From NCBI RefSeq assembly GCF_022129235.1, contig NZ_JADQAI010000001.1, forward strand, positions 124,001-188,000: a stretch of 64,000 nucleotides of DNA, read 5' to 3'. Each line of letters opens with the position of its first letter. Position 1 is the stretch's first letter. The DNA comes from Psychrobacter sp. Ps6. Lineage in GTDB: Bacteria > Pseudomonadota > Gammaproteobacteria > Pseudomonadales > Moraxellaceae. The notes beneath the pieces are model-generated. The model saw only the letters and a program-made list of their open reading frames with translations. It had not been told where the DNA came from and did not search any database. Position numbers and translations under genes: made by a program. This document shows, one piece after another, positions 8,415 to 18,183 of the stretch.

Positions 8415-10445
8415 ATGATCGAATTTAAAGACGTTGGTGTTCGCCGTGATGGTCGTGAATTGTTTGCAGGTGCAAGCTTTCAGCTACATCCGGGTCATAA
8501 AGTTGGCTTAACAGGCAACAACGGCACCGGCAAATCGACTTTGTTTGCCTTATTGTTGACGCAAATGGGTAAGGGTGATACCGAAGTCACGCTCGATAGA
8601 GGTGAGGTCAGTATCCCAGATAGCTGGCATGTCGCACATATGGCGCAGGAAGTGGGTGCGACGACCCAGTCTGCGGTCGATTATGTACTCAGCGGTGATG
8701 AGCAGTGGTATGAGATCAATGCGGCACTCAATGATTTAAGTAGCGTCAGCGATGAGCAAATCGGGGTATTGCATCAGCAGTTCGATGAAATTGATGGCTA
8801 TCGCACACCGACTAAGGCGGCGCAAATCATGGCAGGCCTTGGCTTTAATACCAGCCAGCATGAGCTGCCAGTAGAAGGGTTTTCTGGTGGTTGGCGCATG
8901 CGTTTGAATCTTGCCAAAACCTTGATGAGCCGCGCTGATCTGATGCTGCTCGATGAGCCGACCAACCATTTGGACTTGGATGCTATTTTGTGGCTTGAGA
9001 CCTGGATCAATACCTATATGGGTCTGGTCATCGTCATCTCGCATGACCAAGCCTTTTTGGATGCCACGGTCGGTCATATCTTGCATGTCGAGCAGCAAAA
9101 AATCACCCTTTATACGGGTAATTATCAGCAGTTTATACGTACGCGTCACGAGCGTATGGCGCAGCAGCAGCAAGCGTTTGAGAAGCAAGAAGCAACCAAG
9201 GCACATTTAGATGATTTCATTCGTCGTTTCCGCGCCAAGGCCAGTAAAGCCAAACAAGCACAGAGCCGTATCAAACAGCTAGAGCGTATGGCAGAGCTGT
9301 CACCGATGATGGCGGACAATCCGTTCTCGTTCCAGTTTTATGAGCCAGCAAACATGAGCTCACCGCTGATTGAGCTGACCCACGCAGATATTGGCTATAG
9401 CGAGACGCCACTGCTACGCAATGCCAACGTGCAAGTGACTCCGGATACGCGTATTGGTCTGCTCGGCATGAATGGTGCAGGTAAATCAACACTTATCAAA
9501 GCGTTGGTCGGCGAGCTTGGTGTGTTGACAGGGACTTATCGTGTCTCTGATACCCTAAAGCTTGGCTACTTTAACCAGCATCAAATGGATATTTTGGATG
9601 CCAAAGCAACGCCTATAGAAATGCTGCGCCGTCTGGCAGGCAAAACCTCTGATGCACTGTTACGTTCATTTTTGGGCAGCTTTGACTTCCGCGGAGATCG
9701 TATCGATACGCCAAGTGAGCTATTCTCTGGTGGCGAACGCGCGCGTCTGACCTTAGCACTGATCGTTTGGCAACGTCCAAATGTCCTCGTACTCGATGAG
9801 CCAACCAACCATTTGGACTTACAAATGCGCCAAGCATTGACGATTGCCTTGCAAGGTTTTAAAGGTGCCGTGGTGCTGGTTTCGCATGATCGTGAGTTGA
9901 TCGCTAACGTCTGTGATGAGTTGTATCTGGTACATGATGGCAGAATTGATGAGTTCGATGGTGATATCAGCGACTACGGCAAATGGTTAGCAGAAAAGCG
10001 CAAGCAAGAAAACGCATCAGACAAAAGTACCAGCAAGAAGAAAAGTAAAAAAGAGAGCAAAAAATTTGTTCCACGTGAAACAAATAATGGTCAAGCAAGT
10101 AATCAGGTGAGCAATAAAGCAGCTGATAATGCATCAAAAAGTAAAGTGACGACGCCTGCACTTAGTAAAGAAGAACAACGCAAGCTGGCGGCAGCGCAGC
10201 GCAAACGCACTGCACCCATCCGTCGCGAGATTGAAGAGACTGAAAAAGCATTGGCCAAAATTGAAGGGCAGCTTGCAACGCTAGAAGAAAAGCTGGCCGA
10301 TACGGATTTGTATGAAGAAAGTCGTAAATCTGACTTGCTTGTCTTGCTCAATGAGCAAACGGCGCTACAGCAGCAGCATAGCGATAAGGAAGAGAAGTTA
10401 TTGCTATCGATGACGACGTTAGAAGAAGTGGAAGCTGAATTTTAG
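8415..10445 (+). CDS. yheS: ABC-F family ATPase, YheS type
   Basis: A soluble twin-ATPase protein of the ABC-F family, which acts on ribosomes rather than in transport. The first ABC domain has Walker A GNNGTGKST, signature FSGGWRMRL and Walker B LMLLDEPTNHLDL. A linker with RRFRAKASKAKQAQSRIKQ follows, the expected P-site-tRNA-interaction region. The second domain has GMNGAGKST, FSGGERARL and VLDEPTNHLDL. The C-terminus (about 520-676) is a Lys-rich stretch followed by a predicted coiled coil, as in YheS/Uup. There are no membrane segments. A terminator follows directly. Confidence 0.88.
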   Translation: MIEFKDVGVRRDGRELFAGASFQLHPGHKVGLTGNNGTGKSTLFALLLTQMGKGDTEVTLDRGEVSIPDSWHVAHMAQEVGATTQSAVDYVLSGDEQWYEINAALNDLSSVSDEQIGVLHQQFDEIDGYRTPTKAAQIMAGLGFNTSQHELPVEGFSGGWRMRLNLAKTLMSRADLMLLDEPTNHLDLDAILWLETWINTYMGLVIVISHDQAFLDATVGHILHVEQQKITLYTGNYQQFIRTRHERMAQQQQAFEKQEATKAHLDDFIRRFRAKASKAKQAQSRIKQLERMAELSPMMADNPFSFQFYEPANMSSPLIELTHADIGYSETPLLRNANVQVTPDTRIGLLGMNGAGKSTLIKALVGELGVLTGTYRVSDTLKLGYFNQHQMDILDAKATPIEMLRRLAGKTSDALLRSFLGSFDFRGDRIDTPSELFSGGERARLTLALIVWQRPNVLVLDEPTNHLDLQMRQALTIALQGFKGAVVLVSHDRELIANVCDELYLVHDGRIDEFDGDISDYGKWLAEKRKQENASDKSTSKKKSKKESKKFVPRETNNGQASNQVSNKAADNASKSKVTTPALSKEEQRKLAAAQRKRTAPIRREIEETEKALAKIEGQLATLEEKLADTDLYEESRKSDLLVLLNEQTALQQQHSDKEEKLLLSMTTLEEVEAEF

Positions 10446-10503
10446 TAGCAAGTTATATGAGATTTGGCTGTTAAGCGATTTTCGTCGTAAGTAATCAAAT
10501 ATA

Positions 10504-10535
10504 AAAAAGGGAAGGCGTCAGCCCTCCCTTTTTTT
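10504..10535. terminator. Bidirectional terminator between yheS and the RlpA-like gene
   Basis: AAAAAAGGGA-AGGC faces GCCC-TCCCTTTTTT around a four-base loop. T-tracts on both strands suit the convergent genes on either side. Confidence 0.85.
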
Positions 10536-10553
10536 ACATCGTTTTTTACAACA

Positions 10554-10916
10554 TTATTCTTTACGGTACTTACCATCACCATAAGAGAGTATTTTCATCG
10601 TAGTTGTACAAAGTTGGCAATCAATTTGACTGGCAGCAGCTTTTGATAAATCAAGAATACGGCCTCTGATATAAGGGCCTCGGTCTGTGATTTTTACCAC
10701 GACACTTTCTTTTGTTTTTTGGTTGGTCACCTGTACTTTTGTACCAAACGGCAGCGTTTTGTGTGCCGCGGTGAGAGAGTTCATATTGAATATGCTACCA
10801 CTCGCAGTGCGTTTGCCATGAAACTTACTACCATAATAACTGGTGTTAGCAGCAAAAAGAGTTGTGCTCAGTAACAGTGATAGTGTGACAACCAAAGACT
10901 TGATTAAATAAGACAT
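10554..10916 (-). CDS. RlpA-like double-psi beta-barrel protein, secreted
   Basis: A 120-residue protein with a cleavable signal peptide (about 1-22, ending FAA). It is followed by YYGSKFHGKRTASG, LPFGTKVQVTN, VVVKITDRGPYIRGRILDLSKAAA, the standard RlpA DPBB pattern. It lacks the lipobox and SPOR domain of full-length RlpA, so it is a short periplasmic relative. RlpA of Pseudomonas is a lytic transglycosylase on denuded glycan; whether this short form has activity is unknown. A Cys-x-x-Cys near residue 100 is unusual. AAAGGTAA precedes the ATG. Confidence 0.82.
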   Translation of the reverse strand: MSYLIKSLVVTLSLLLSTTLFAANTSYYGSKFHGKRTASGSIFNMNSLTAAHKTLPFGTKVQVTNQKTKESVVVKITDRGPYIRGRILDLSKAAASQIDCQLCTTTMKILSYGDGKYRKE

Positions 10917-11594
10917 TCATTACCTTTAAGCAGTTTATGAGATAGACAGCTACTCTTGCCTATGTTGTCATACCCCCTACGAGTATGAATAATGAGGGGA
11001 TTTTACAAGAATGAGATTGTCATATTATTACAGCTGTGTAAAAAACTCATCAGGTCAAATACTTGTTTTTTAAGAAGAAAAAGACAGTTTTGGTCAAAAA
11101 ATTGATGCCATAATTGATGCAAATGCGCTTATAGAGAGTGATTCTTATAAAGAGGTCAACAAAATACCAGAAAGCGAATAATATAATGTAAATAAGTAAT
11201 ATATAAATACAAAGACTATCGATATAGCATCATTAAGTCGGTTTATATCTATCAAAATGCTGATAAGTAAATGTAATTAAAACTTTCTAAATTGTTTCTA
11301 ATATGCTGATATAAAGAATTAAATACTATTTCGTGCGCTTTATAAAAAATATTTATAAATTAAAAAGATCCTTCTCAAAGTAGAAATACTTATTTATCTG
11401 CATTTTAAAGTCTTAGCATAACTTCATGTCATGACTGGTAATATTTATATAACGGTATTTATGTTTATTATTGCTATCATAAAGTATGGACTATAAAAAA
11501 TGGTTGTATCGAGAGCCAGTAGCAGTTTATAGCGTATCGTTCGAAACTGGTAGACCGATATCACTAATGCGTTTTTATTTTGAGGAAAAATAAC
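10917..11594. other. AT-rich region upstream of cbpA
   Basis: Nearly 680 bases, very AT-rich, between the divergent RlpA-like gene and cbpA. No ORF worth reporting and no clear heat-shock promoter was found; it must contain both promoters. Confidence 0.45.
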
Positions 11595-12614
11595 ATGGCA
11601 GAGAAAAACTACTATGACATTTTAGGGGTTAAAAAAGACGCCTCAGCCGCTGATATCAAAAAAAAATACCGTAAGCTGGTACGCCAGTTTCACCCTGATG
11701 TCAGCGATGATCCAGATGCTGATAACAAGATTGCGGAAATTAATAACGCTTACGAAACGATTAGAGATGAAGACAAGCGCGCTGAATACGATGCGATGCT
11801 GAACAACCCATTTGCAGGACAAAGCGGTGCGGGTGGTTTTGGTGGACAGGCTGGTGCAGGCCAAGGCGGCTTTCGTTGGGAAGACATCAAAGGTCAGTTC
11901 GGCGATGGTGAAGCGTTTGGCGACGGTGGTTTTCGCTTCGATGATATCTTCTCAGCGTTTGGTCGCGGGGCGCGTGGGTCGGCTAGTGGACAGGCAGGTG
12001 GTCGCTCTCAAAGTAGTGGCTTTGATCAGTTCAGTGGTGGGTTTGGGGCAAAAGACAGCAAAGGCCAAGACCAGCATGCAGAGATTACGGTTGATCTCTC
12101 TTCGGTCTATCAAGGTGACGACTATAGCATCAAGCTAAACGTCCCTGTGCGTCAGCCTAATGGTGAGGTGAGCTACGACAATAAGACGCTTAAAATCAAA
12201 ATTCCAAAAGGCATCACCGATGGCAAGCAAATTCGCTTGAGCGGGCAAGGTGCTGCTGGCAGTAGCAACGGCAAAAATGGTGATTTGTTTTTAAAAGTTA
12301 AAATTCGCCATGATGCCAATATTCGTATAGAGGGCGCAGACGTTTACCAGACTGTCAATATCGCACCATGGGAAGCCGCACTGGGTGAAAAAATCAATGT
12401 CAGCACGCCAGCTGGCACGCTTGGTGTGACTATTCCCAAAAACAGTAAGTCGGGTAGCAATCTACGTTTAAAGGGTAAAGGTATCCCTGCCAAGCAAGCG
12501 GGCGATTTATACTTAACCTTAAATATCATCAACCCTGATGTCAGTAGCGATGCGGCAAGACAGGCTTATGAGCAGCTCAAGCAAGCCTTTGCCGACACCA
12601 CTATCAACCGTTAA
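11595..12614 (+). CDS. cbpA: DnaJ-family curved-DNA-binding co-chaperone CbpA
   Basis: Co-chaperone that stimulates DnaK and, in E. coli, also binds curved DNA in stationary phase. The N-terminal J domain (1-70) has the catalytic HPD at 33-35. A Gly/Phe-rich linker follows, and then two C-terminal substrate-binding domains without the zinc fingers of DnaJ, which separates CbpA from DnaJ. An upstream TTG at 11580 would add five residues, but GAGGAAA lies eight bases before ATG 11595, so that start is used. cbpM follows and would inhibit the J domain. Confidence 0.93.
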   Translation: MAEKNYYDILGVKKDASAADIKKKYRKLVRQFHPDVSDDPDADNKIAEINNAYETIRDEDKRAEYDAMLNNPFAGQSGAGGFGGQAGAGQGGFRWEDIKGQFGDGEAFGDGGFRFDDIFSAFGRGARGSASGQAGGRSQSSGFDQFSGGFGAKDSKGQDQHAEITVDLSSVYQGDDYSIKLNVPVRQPNGEVSYDNKTLKIKIPKGITDGKQIRLSGQGAAGSSNGKNGDLFLKVKIRHDANIRIEGADVYQTVNIAPWEAALGEKINVSTPAGTLGVTIPKNSKSGSNLRLKGKGIPAKQAGDLYLTLNIINPDVSSDAARQAYEQLKQAFADTTINR

Positions 12615-12707
12615 TCCATGCGCTTGATGGTCGACATTTATCATTATAGTCAGTCATAAAGATGAATGTACTAAGGATGAAATAAAGAGAAAACGAGGAT
12701 AATAGCT

Positions 12708-13031
12708 ATGAACCACTCGCCTGAATTTACCGATATCATTATGAGCTTAGATGAGCTTGTCTCTGCTTGTGGCCAAGAGCGCCAATGGGTCATTGAATTG
12801 ATTGAAGAAAGTATTATTGAATACGATGTGCCAGAACGTGAGCAATTCACTGGCTACCAGCTGACAACTGTGCGCCGTGCCTCACGACTCAGCCGTGATT
12901 TTGATGCCAGCGTACCTGCCATTGGGTTGATACTTGAGCTGTTAGATGAGGTTGAGCAGCTTCGTCAACTCAAACGTCAAATAGAGATGCAAACACCAGT
13001 CATAGAAATTGATGCAGACAATTTAAAGTAG
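12708..13031 (+). CDS. cbpM: Chaperone modulator CbpM
   Basis: A 107-residue MerR-like protein in the place and size of CbpM, the specific inhibitor of CbpA in E. coli. It starts with a helix-turn-helix-like segment (LDELVSACGQERQWVIELIEESIIEY) and ends in a short helix with DEVEQLRQLKRQIEM. It sits 93 bases after cbpA in the same direction, with GAGGATAA upstream of its ATG and a shared terminator behind, so the pair is very likely one operon. Confidence 0.88.
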   Translation: MNHSPEFTDIIMSLDELVSACGQERQWVIELIEESIIEYDVPEREQFTGYQLTTVRRASRLSRDFDASVPAIGLILELLDEVEQLRQLKRQIEMQTPVIEIDADNLK

Positions 13032-13052
13032 TTAAAACCTAAAAATACCGCA

Positions 13053-13083
13053 TAAAAAAAGGGCCCGCTAAAGGCCCTTTTTT
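13053..13083. terminator. Terminator of cbpA-cbpM, probably bidirectional with sstT
   Basis: AAAAAAAGGGCC faces GGCCCTTTTTTT around a short loop, giving T-tracts on both strands between convergent genes. Confidence 0.85.
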
Positions 13084-13111
13084 ATATTTACAGGAACTGC
13101 TTTGCTAAAAG

Positions 13112-14314
13112 TTAACGTGAATAAATAGGATCAGCTGCTGCGGTAAATAGCACGTCCGTTGAAGAGTTCAAAGCCGTCTCTGCCGAGTCCTGAATGACGC
13201 CAATAATAAAACCAATCGCAACCACTTGCATGGCGATGTCGTTCGGTATGCTAAATAAGCTCGCTGCCAATGGAATGAGTAGCAACGAACCACCAGCAAC
13301 ACCAGAAGCACCGCAAGCACTAATCGTCGCGACCAGACTGAGTAGCAGCGCTGAAGCAAATGTTACTTCGATACCCAACGTGTGAGCAGCGGCAAGCGTC
13401 AACACGTTAATAGTAATCGCAGCACCTGCCATGTTGATGGTCGCACCCAATGGAATGGTTACTGAGTAAGTGTCCTCGTGCAATCCAAGCTTACGTGCAA
13501 GGTTCATGTTGACGGGGATGTTGGCGGCTGAACTGCGCGTAAAGAATGCCGTAATTCCTGATTCGCGTAGACATTTGAATACTAATGGATATGGGTTTTT
13601 ACCTGTCTTAACAAGGACAATAAGCGGGTTTGCGACCAAAGCAATAAATAGCATACAGCTGATGAGTACCATCAAAATACGAGCATAACCTGCTAAAGAA
13701 GCAAAACCTGTCTCAGCAACCGTACTGGCAACCAAGCCCAAAATACCAAACGGCGCTAGAGCAATAATCCACTTAACCACTTGTGAGATGGCATCAGCAA
13801 AGTCACCAACGACAGTGCGCGCCGTGTCACTGGCTTGACGCAAGGCAAAACCAATAATGATGGCCCATGCCAAGATGCCGATATAATTGGCTTCTGCGAT
13901 GGCATTGACCGGATTGGCGACCAAATTCATCAACAAATTCGTCAACACTTCTTTTAAGTCGGCAGGTGGTACTTGTGCGATATCAGCGTTGATCAATACC
14001 AAGTCAGTCGGGAATAAAAAGCTGGCACCGACTGCTGTTAACGCTGCCAAAAAAGTGCCGAACATGTACATGATGAGAACAGGCTTTACGTAGACTTCAT
14101 TGCCACTGCGATGCTGGCTAATCGCTGCCATGACCAGAATGAATACCAGTACGGGAGCGACTGCTTTTAGGGCGCCGACAAATAGCGTACCAAGAAGGCC
14201 TATGGCCGTACCGATACTTGGCGCGAGCCAACCGATCAGCACTCCCAACACCAAACCAATAATAATGAGCGGCACCAGCCCGATACGCTGATACATCGCA
14301 ATCAATGAACGCAT
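13112..14314 (-). CDS. sstT: Sodium:serine/threonine symporter
   Basis: Inner-membrane Na+-coupled uptake carrier of the dicarboxylate/amino acid:cation symporter family. It follows SstT closely: [41 protein letters not shown] (re-entrant loop with the serine-rich motif), [34 protein letters not shown] and [19 protein letters not shown]. About eight hydrophobic helices are visible. The frame runs up to 14473, but ATG 14314 is chosen because GAGGATG lies seven bases before it and the 400-residue product matches the family length. Confidence 0.94.
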   Translation of the reverse strand: MRSLIAMYQRIGLVPLIIIGLVLGVLIGWLAPSIGTAIGLLGTLFVGALKAVAPVLVFILVMAAISQHRSGNEVYVKPVLIMYMFGTFLAALTAVGASFLFPTDLVLINADIAQVPPADLKEVLTNLLMNLVANPVNAIAEANYIGILAWAIIIGFALRQASDTARTVVGDFADAISQVVKWIIALAPFGILGLVASTVAETGFASLAGYARILMVLISCMLFIALVANPLIVLVKTGKNPYPLVFKCLRESGITAFFTRSSAANIPVNMNLARKLGLHEDTYSVTIPLGATINMAGAAITINVLTLAAAHTLGIEVTFASALLLSLVATISACGASGVAGGSLLLIPLAASLFSIPNDIAMQVVAIGFIIGVIQDSAETALNSSTDVLFTAAADPIYSR

Positions 14315-14571
14315 TTGTACATCCTCGACGTTTGTCAAAAGTAAATGAATTGTTTGAGCGAAAAATTTATCGAGGGATGGTAGCATTTTTTGACATATTC
14401 GCATACCACTCATAGCAGTGGAGGCGATGTATAAAGCGAAGGGTAACAGGCAAAATATAGCGAGTGTGCTCAAATGTGGAGCAAGTATAGATGAAGGCCA
14501 ATTAGCGCAGATGGCTAGTTAACGAGGTATTAAAAGTAGTGATGAAGCGTAGAGAAAAGTGAACGGCAGCG

Positions 14572-15039
14572 CTATACCTTAAAGTGGGTCAACTCATAGC
14601 CTAATTGCTGATAGGCTTTATATTTATGGCGACCTTCTTGGGTACTGGTGGCATCAGGTCTGATGAGCTCAAGGACTCGAGAGGGCTTGGCATTATTGGT
14701 CGCAGCCATAAAATCAGTCACAGGGCGTATCGTCGTATTGAGCACGATACCATTAAAGTCTGTTGGCATATAACTGCCGAGCAATACGGGTGCTAACGAT
14801 TTGTTGGCATCAGAGTCAGTGGCTTTAGAATGAATATCCGACAAGCATTGATGCGGGATAAAGCTCGTGGCATCTTGTGCCCAAAGCACCTCATCTAGCG
14901 TTGACAGTAATGTCTCATCGTCGACAAGAATTAGCAAGGACTGTGTGCTTTTGTTCAGTGCTGTCTGAGTCAACTGACAAATAAAGCCCAAGAAATCTTG
15001 GGCTTTACTCTCACTTAATACATAAAAACTGATCTTCAT
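14572..15039 (-). CDS. holC: DNA polymerase III subunit chi
   Basis: A 155-residue protein with the HolC pattern. It starts MKISFYVL, has FICQLTQTALNKSTQSLLILVDDETLLSTLDEVLW with WAQDATSFIPH after it, and ends with a segment of NTTIRPVT type. Chi links the clamp loader (through psi) to single-strand DNA-binding protein. The order pepA then holC is conserved in gammaproteobacteria and supports the call. A longer frame to 15075 has no better start signal. The C-terminal third is less conserved. Confidence 0.85.
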   Translation of the reverse strand: MKISFYVLSESKAQDFLGFICQLTQTALNKSTQSLLILVDDETLLSTLDEVLWAQDATSFIPHQCLSDIHSKATDSDANKSLAPVLLGSYMPTDFNGIVLNTTIRPVTDFMAATNNAKPSRVLELIRPDATSTQEGRHKYKAYQQLGYELTHFKV

Positions 15040-15115
15040 AGAATGGTTTTCATAAAGTGTTTTATAAAATAGCATTTATCAATAGACGGTCGTTAATTGC
15101 ACTGCCATTGATCGA

Positions 15116-16774
15116 TTAAGCCATATCTGCGCTGTTTTTCAGATATTGCATAAATAGCGGTACTGGACGACCAGTCGCGGCTTTATCTTTACCTGAGTTC
15201 CATGCGGTACCAGCGATGTCTAAATGCGCCCATGCCTGACCTTCTTCAATGAATCGAGATAAGAAGCAAGCGGCAGTCACTGCGCCCGCACCTTTACCAC
15301 CGATGTTTTGGATATCAGCAATAGGTGAGTCAATCAGTGCTTGATACTCGTCGTCTAGTGGCATGTGCCAGATAAGATCACCTGATAAATTGCTCGCATT
15401 CTCGAGATCAAACAATACATCTTCATCGTTACTAAAGACTGCTGAACGTACATGGCCTAGCGCAACCACACAAGCACCCGTCAACGTTGCAACATCAATG
15501 ATGGCTTTTGGATTATAGCGCTGTACATAGCATAAGGTATCAGCCAATACCAAGCGACCTTCGGCATCGGTGTTCAAGATTTCAACAGATTTACCATTCA
15601 TGGCTTTGACAATATCGCCTGGACGTGTGGCATCACCTGATGGCATGTTCTCAGCACAGGCGAGCGCACCGACAACGTTGATCGGTAGACGTGCTTCACA
15701 TAATGCTTTGATAGTACCAAGTACTGAAGCTGAACCACCCATATCAAACTTCATCTCATCCATTGCCGCGCCTGGCTTGATTGAGATACCGCCTGAATCA
15801 AAGGTAACGCCTTTACCGACCAAGACGATAGGCGAATCATCATTGCTAGCTTGTGCATTATCGTCGCTAGCTTTGTCGGCTTTCTTAGCGGATTTTTTGG
15901 TTGGTAGTTTATCAGTGAGCGCTTTTTTTAGACCAGTCACTTTGGCATTACTAATCGTTTGCTCATTGGTGCCAGCGTTTGCACTAAATGAGGATTTACC
16001 GCGGTACTCCATGATGACGAGCTGACCTTCTTTGGTAGAGCCTTGAGCCACTGATAAGAAACAGTTCATTCCTAATGCTGACATCTCGTCTTCACCGAGT
16101 ACCTTGACGGTCAATAGGTCAGGATAGGTTTTTGCAAGTTCTTGTGCTTGTTCTGCCATATACGCAGGGAAGCAAATATTACCTGGCTCATTAGCGACGT
16201 CACGAGTGAGGCTTTGACCGGCGAATACTGCCTCAGCAAATGCAAGTGCAGGCTGTAGTGAGTCATCAGCTAACAGATAAACATCAGTCAATACAGGCGT
16301 TGCTTGCTCAGATTTATATTTGTCAAAGCGGTAGCTGGCTGCCAATAGGTTTAGGGCAAATTGACCAAAATGGTTTTCTTCTAGCGCATCACCTAGTGCA
16401 ACGGTAATAGACGATACCCGCTTTTGCGTGCTGCTATAGATGGTCTTGGCAATTTTTTGCAATACCGTATTGTTGAATTTGTCCGTGTTACCGACACCAA
16501 CCAACAACAGCTGTACAGGGTTTTGTTTGGTGGTTTTTTTATCCCCTGCCAATGCATAATCAGCAACGGTCTCACATGCTGTTCCCTTAAAATGAGAGAC
16601 TTCAATCAATTGCTCAATACGAGCGGTATAGTCAGTCAACACAGAGTCGGCTAGGATGTTTTTCTTGTCATCAACCAGGACTACCAGACAAGCGTCGTCT
16701 TTGCTTTTGGCTTCTTTTTTGAGAATTTTTTGCGTATGAGTCTTTGGCAGATGCTGAGATAATTTGATATTCAT
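15116..16774 (-). CDS. pepA: Leucyl aminopeptidase PepA, with a Lys/Asp-rich insert
   Basis: Cytosolic dimetal M17 aminopeptidase; in E. coli it also acts as a DNA-binding accessory factor in Xer recombination. The catalytic domain shows VGKGVTFDSGGISIKPG (K321, D326) and NTDAEGRL (401-408), both metal/catalytic motifs. The product is 552 residues, about 50 longer than E. coli PepA. The extra length lies at about residues 260-313, between VIMEYRGK and SPIVLVGKG, and is low-complexity and rich in Lys, Ala, Asp and Ser. holC follows. The ATG begins MNIKLSQHLP with AAGGATAA upstream. Confidence 0.94.
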   Translation of the reverse strand: MNIKLSQHLPKTHTQKILKKEAKSKDDACLVVLVDDKKNILADSVLTDYTARIEQLIEVSHFKGTACETVADYALAGDKKTTKQNPVQLLLVGVGNTDKFNNTVLQKIAKTIYSSTQKRVSSITVALGDALEENHFGQFALNLLAASYRFDKYKSEQATPVLTDVYLLADDSLQPALAFAEAVFAGQSLTRDVANEPGNICFPAYMAEQAQELAKTYPDLLTVKVLGEDEMSALGMNCFLSVAQGSTKEGQLVIMEYRGKSSFSANAGTNEQTISNAKVTGLKKALTDKLPTKKSAKKADKASDDNAQASNDDSPIVLVGKGVTFDSGGISIKPGAAMDEMKFDMGGSASVLGTIKALCEARLPINVVGALACAENMPSGDATRPGDIVKAMNGKSVEILNTDAEGRLVLADTLCYVQRYNPKAIIDVATLTGACVVALGHVRSAVFSNDEDVLFDLENASNLSGDLIWHMPLDDEYQALIDSPIADIQNIGGKGAGAVTAACFLSRFIEEGQAWAHLDIAGTAWNSGKDKAATGRPVPLFMQYLKNSADMA

Positions 16775-17084
16775 ATAGTTATCCTTATTAGAGTTATGAG
16801 AATTACAGAGCTAATGAAAAATCTAGCGCAATTGCTTATGCCTGTTAGATTATTAGATTATTTGGCCTATAGAGCAATCACGATAGTGTAGCATATTGCG
16901 ATGATAGTGCGCAGTTTGCAAAGATTAGGTAATAAGTCCGAACAAAATTGCTGTGTCAATTTACACTACAATACGACGATATATGTGGCTATGCCTAGTT
17001 CATAATGAGCCTTAGCTCATGACGCGCATTGAATGATGAGATACGGCGCTTATTACAGTTGCTATTAATGTGTCGAATTAATTA
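16775..17084. other. Intergenic region upstream of pepA
   Basis: About 310 AT-rich bases between the isochorismatase-like gene and pepA. It should hold the pepA promoter on the minus strand; no other structure was recognised. Confidence 0.45.
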
Positions 17085-17702
17085 TTAATCATTAACCAAT
17101 TCGGCAGTCGTCACTAACGCACTAAATCTGTCCTGTAGCGCTGCCATCGCGGTGTCATGCATGACCTCAGCACTGATGGTTTTTCTAGTAGCACTTGGGA
17201 GATCGCGAGTGGCACAGGCGTCGTGACAGACAAAACTGTCAAAACCCAAATCGAATGCGGCGCGGGCAGTTGAGCTGACGCACATATGGCTCATGAAACC
17301 CGCAAAAATAATTTGTTGTTTGTTTGCAGACGAGAGTAGTGATTGTAGCTGCGTATCATAAAACGCATTGGGATGGTTTTTGACAATCACGGTTTCGCCA
17401 TCATGCGGCTGTAGTTGCTCGACTATCTCGACGTTAGATGATAAAGGATCAAAGACATTACCATTTTCTGCACCATGATGGGTGATGTGAAAGATAGGGA
17501 CATATTGCTGACGGGCTTTATCCAGCAATAGTCGTGCGTTGTCGATGGCCTTAGCGCCCGCTTGTCCCAGTGGCATGGCGCCATCGACGTATTCGTTTTG
17601 ATAATCGATAAGTACGATAGCGCAATTTGACCAATCAAGTGTATCAAATGTGCCACCAGCAAGTTCAAGTAGGGTCGCGGGCGTAGATGTGGTATTAGTC
17701 AT
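17085..17702 (-). CDS. Isochorismatase-family cysteine hydrolase
   Basis: A 205-residue alpha/beta hydrolase of the cysteine-hydrolase superfamily. The catalytic triad is visible: Asp33 in VLIDYQNEY, Lys108 in VIVKNHPNAF and Cys141 in GFMSHMCVSSTARAA. Relatives include isochorismatases, nicotinamidases, N-carbamoylsarcosine amidases and uncharacterised hydrolases; nothing here picks one substrate, and no siderophore or NAD genes are adjacent. GGAGAA lies upstream of the ATG. It appears monocistronic. Confidence 0.85.
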   Translation of the reverse strand: MTNTTSTPATLLELAGGTFDTLDWSNCAIVLIDYQNEYVDGAMPLGQAGAKAIDNARLLLDKARQQYVPIFHITHHGAENGNVFDPLSSNVEIVEQLQPHDGETVIVKNHPNAFYDTQLQSLLSSANKQQIIFAGFMSHMCVSSTARAAFDLGFDSFVCHDACATRDLPSATRKTISAEVMHDTAMAALQDRFSALVTTAELVND

Positions 17703-18183
17703 TGGTATTCTCCATTACATTAGATGACATAAAATTATTTTTATCCATCAGTCAGTCTAGCAATTAATAATAGAGATAGAGGTTCGATGATACGAATGAC
17801 AAACAAACCTTTCCAAACTAAATAAATAAAAAACGTATTGGAGAAAACACTGTTAAACCAATTCCATATAAAATTTCACTAACGATTTATCCAATATTTG
17901 ATATATTTATCGTCTGCCAATGGTAATGCGCTATCAGTAAGGTGTAAGTAATGTTTGCAAACACATTTCACAGCCATTTTTAGGCAAAACATGCTAGGAT
18001 TAGCGGTTATATTTGTCGCTTGTATTTGTTGAGTAGGACTAATTAGTCACTCAGTAATTGTCACTATTATTTGACTGTTTATTTGACCGTATATGATGCC
18101 TATGATGCATTGTTATTGTGCTCAAATATGACGATAGATTCTCAATCAATCATGCGCATACCAACTGTTTAAGAGTACCCATT
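17703..18183. other. Divergent intergenic region before lptF
   Basis: About 480 AT-rich bases containing the promoters for the hydrolase (minus) and the lptFG operon (plus). No strong operator or RNA structure was recognised. Confidence 0.45.

Noticed and set aside
8736..9206. 156-codon frame on the minus strand inside yheS
   Set aside because: Antisense shadow of a well-supported ABC-F gene; no family features.
14315..14473. N-terminal extension of sstT to 14473
   Set aside because: Family alignment and a good ribosome binding site support ATG 14314; the extra 53 residues are not conserved.
15570..16025. 151-codon frame on the plus strand inside pepA
   Set aside because: Shadow of the pepA coding strand, covering its conserved catalytic region and insert.
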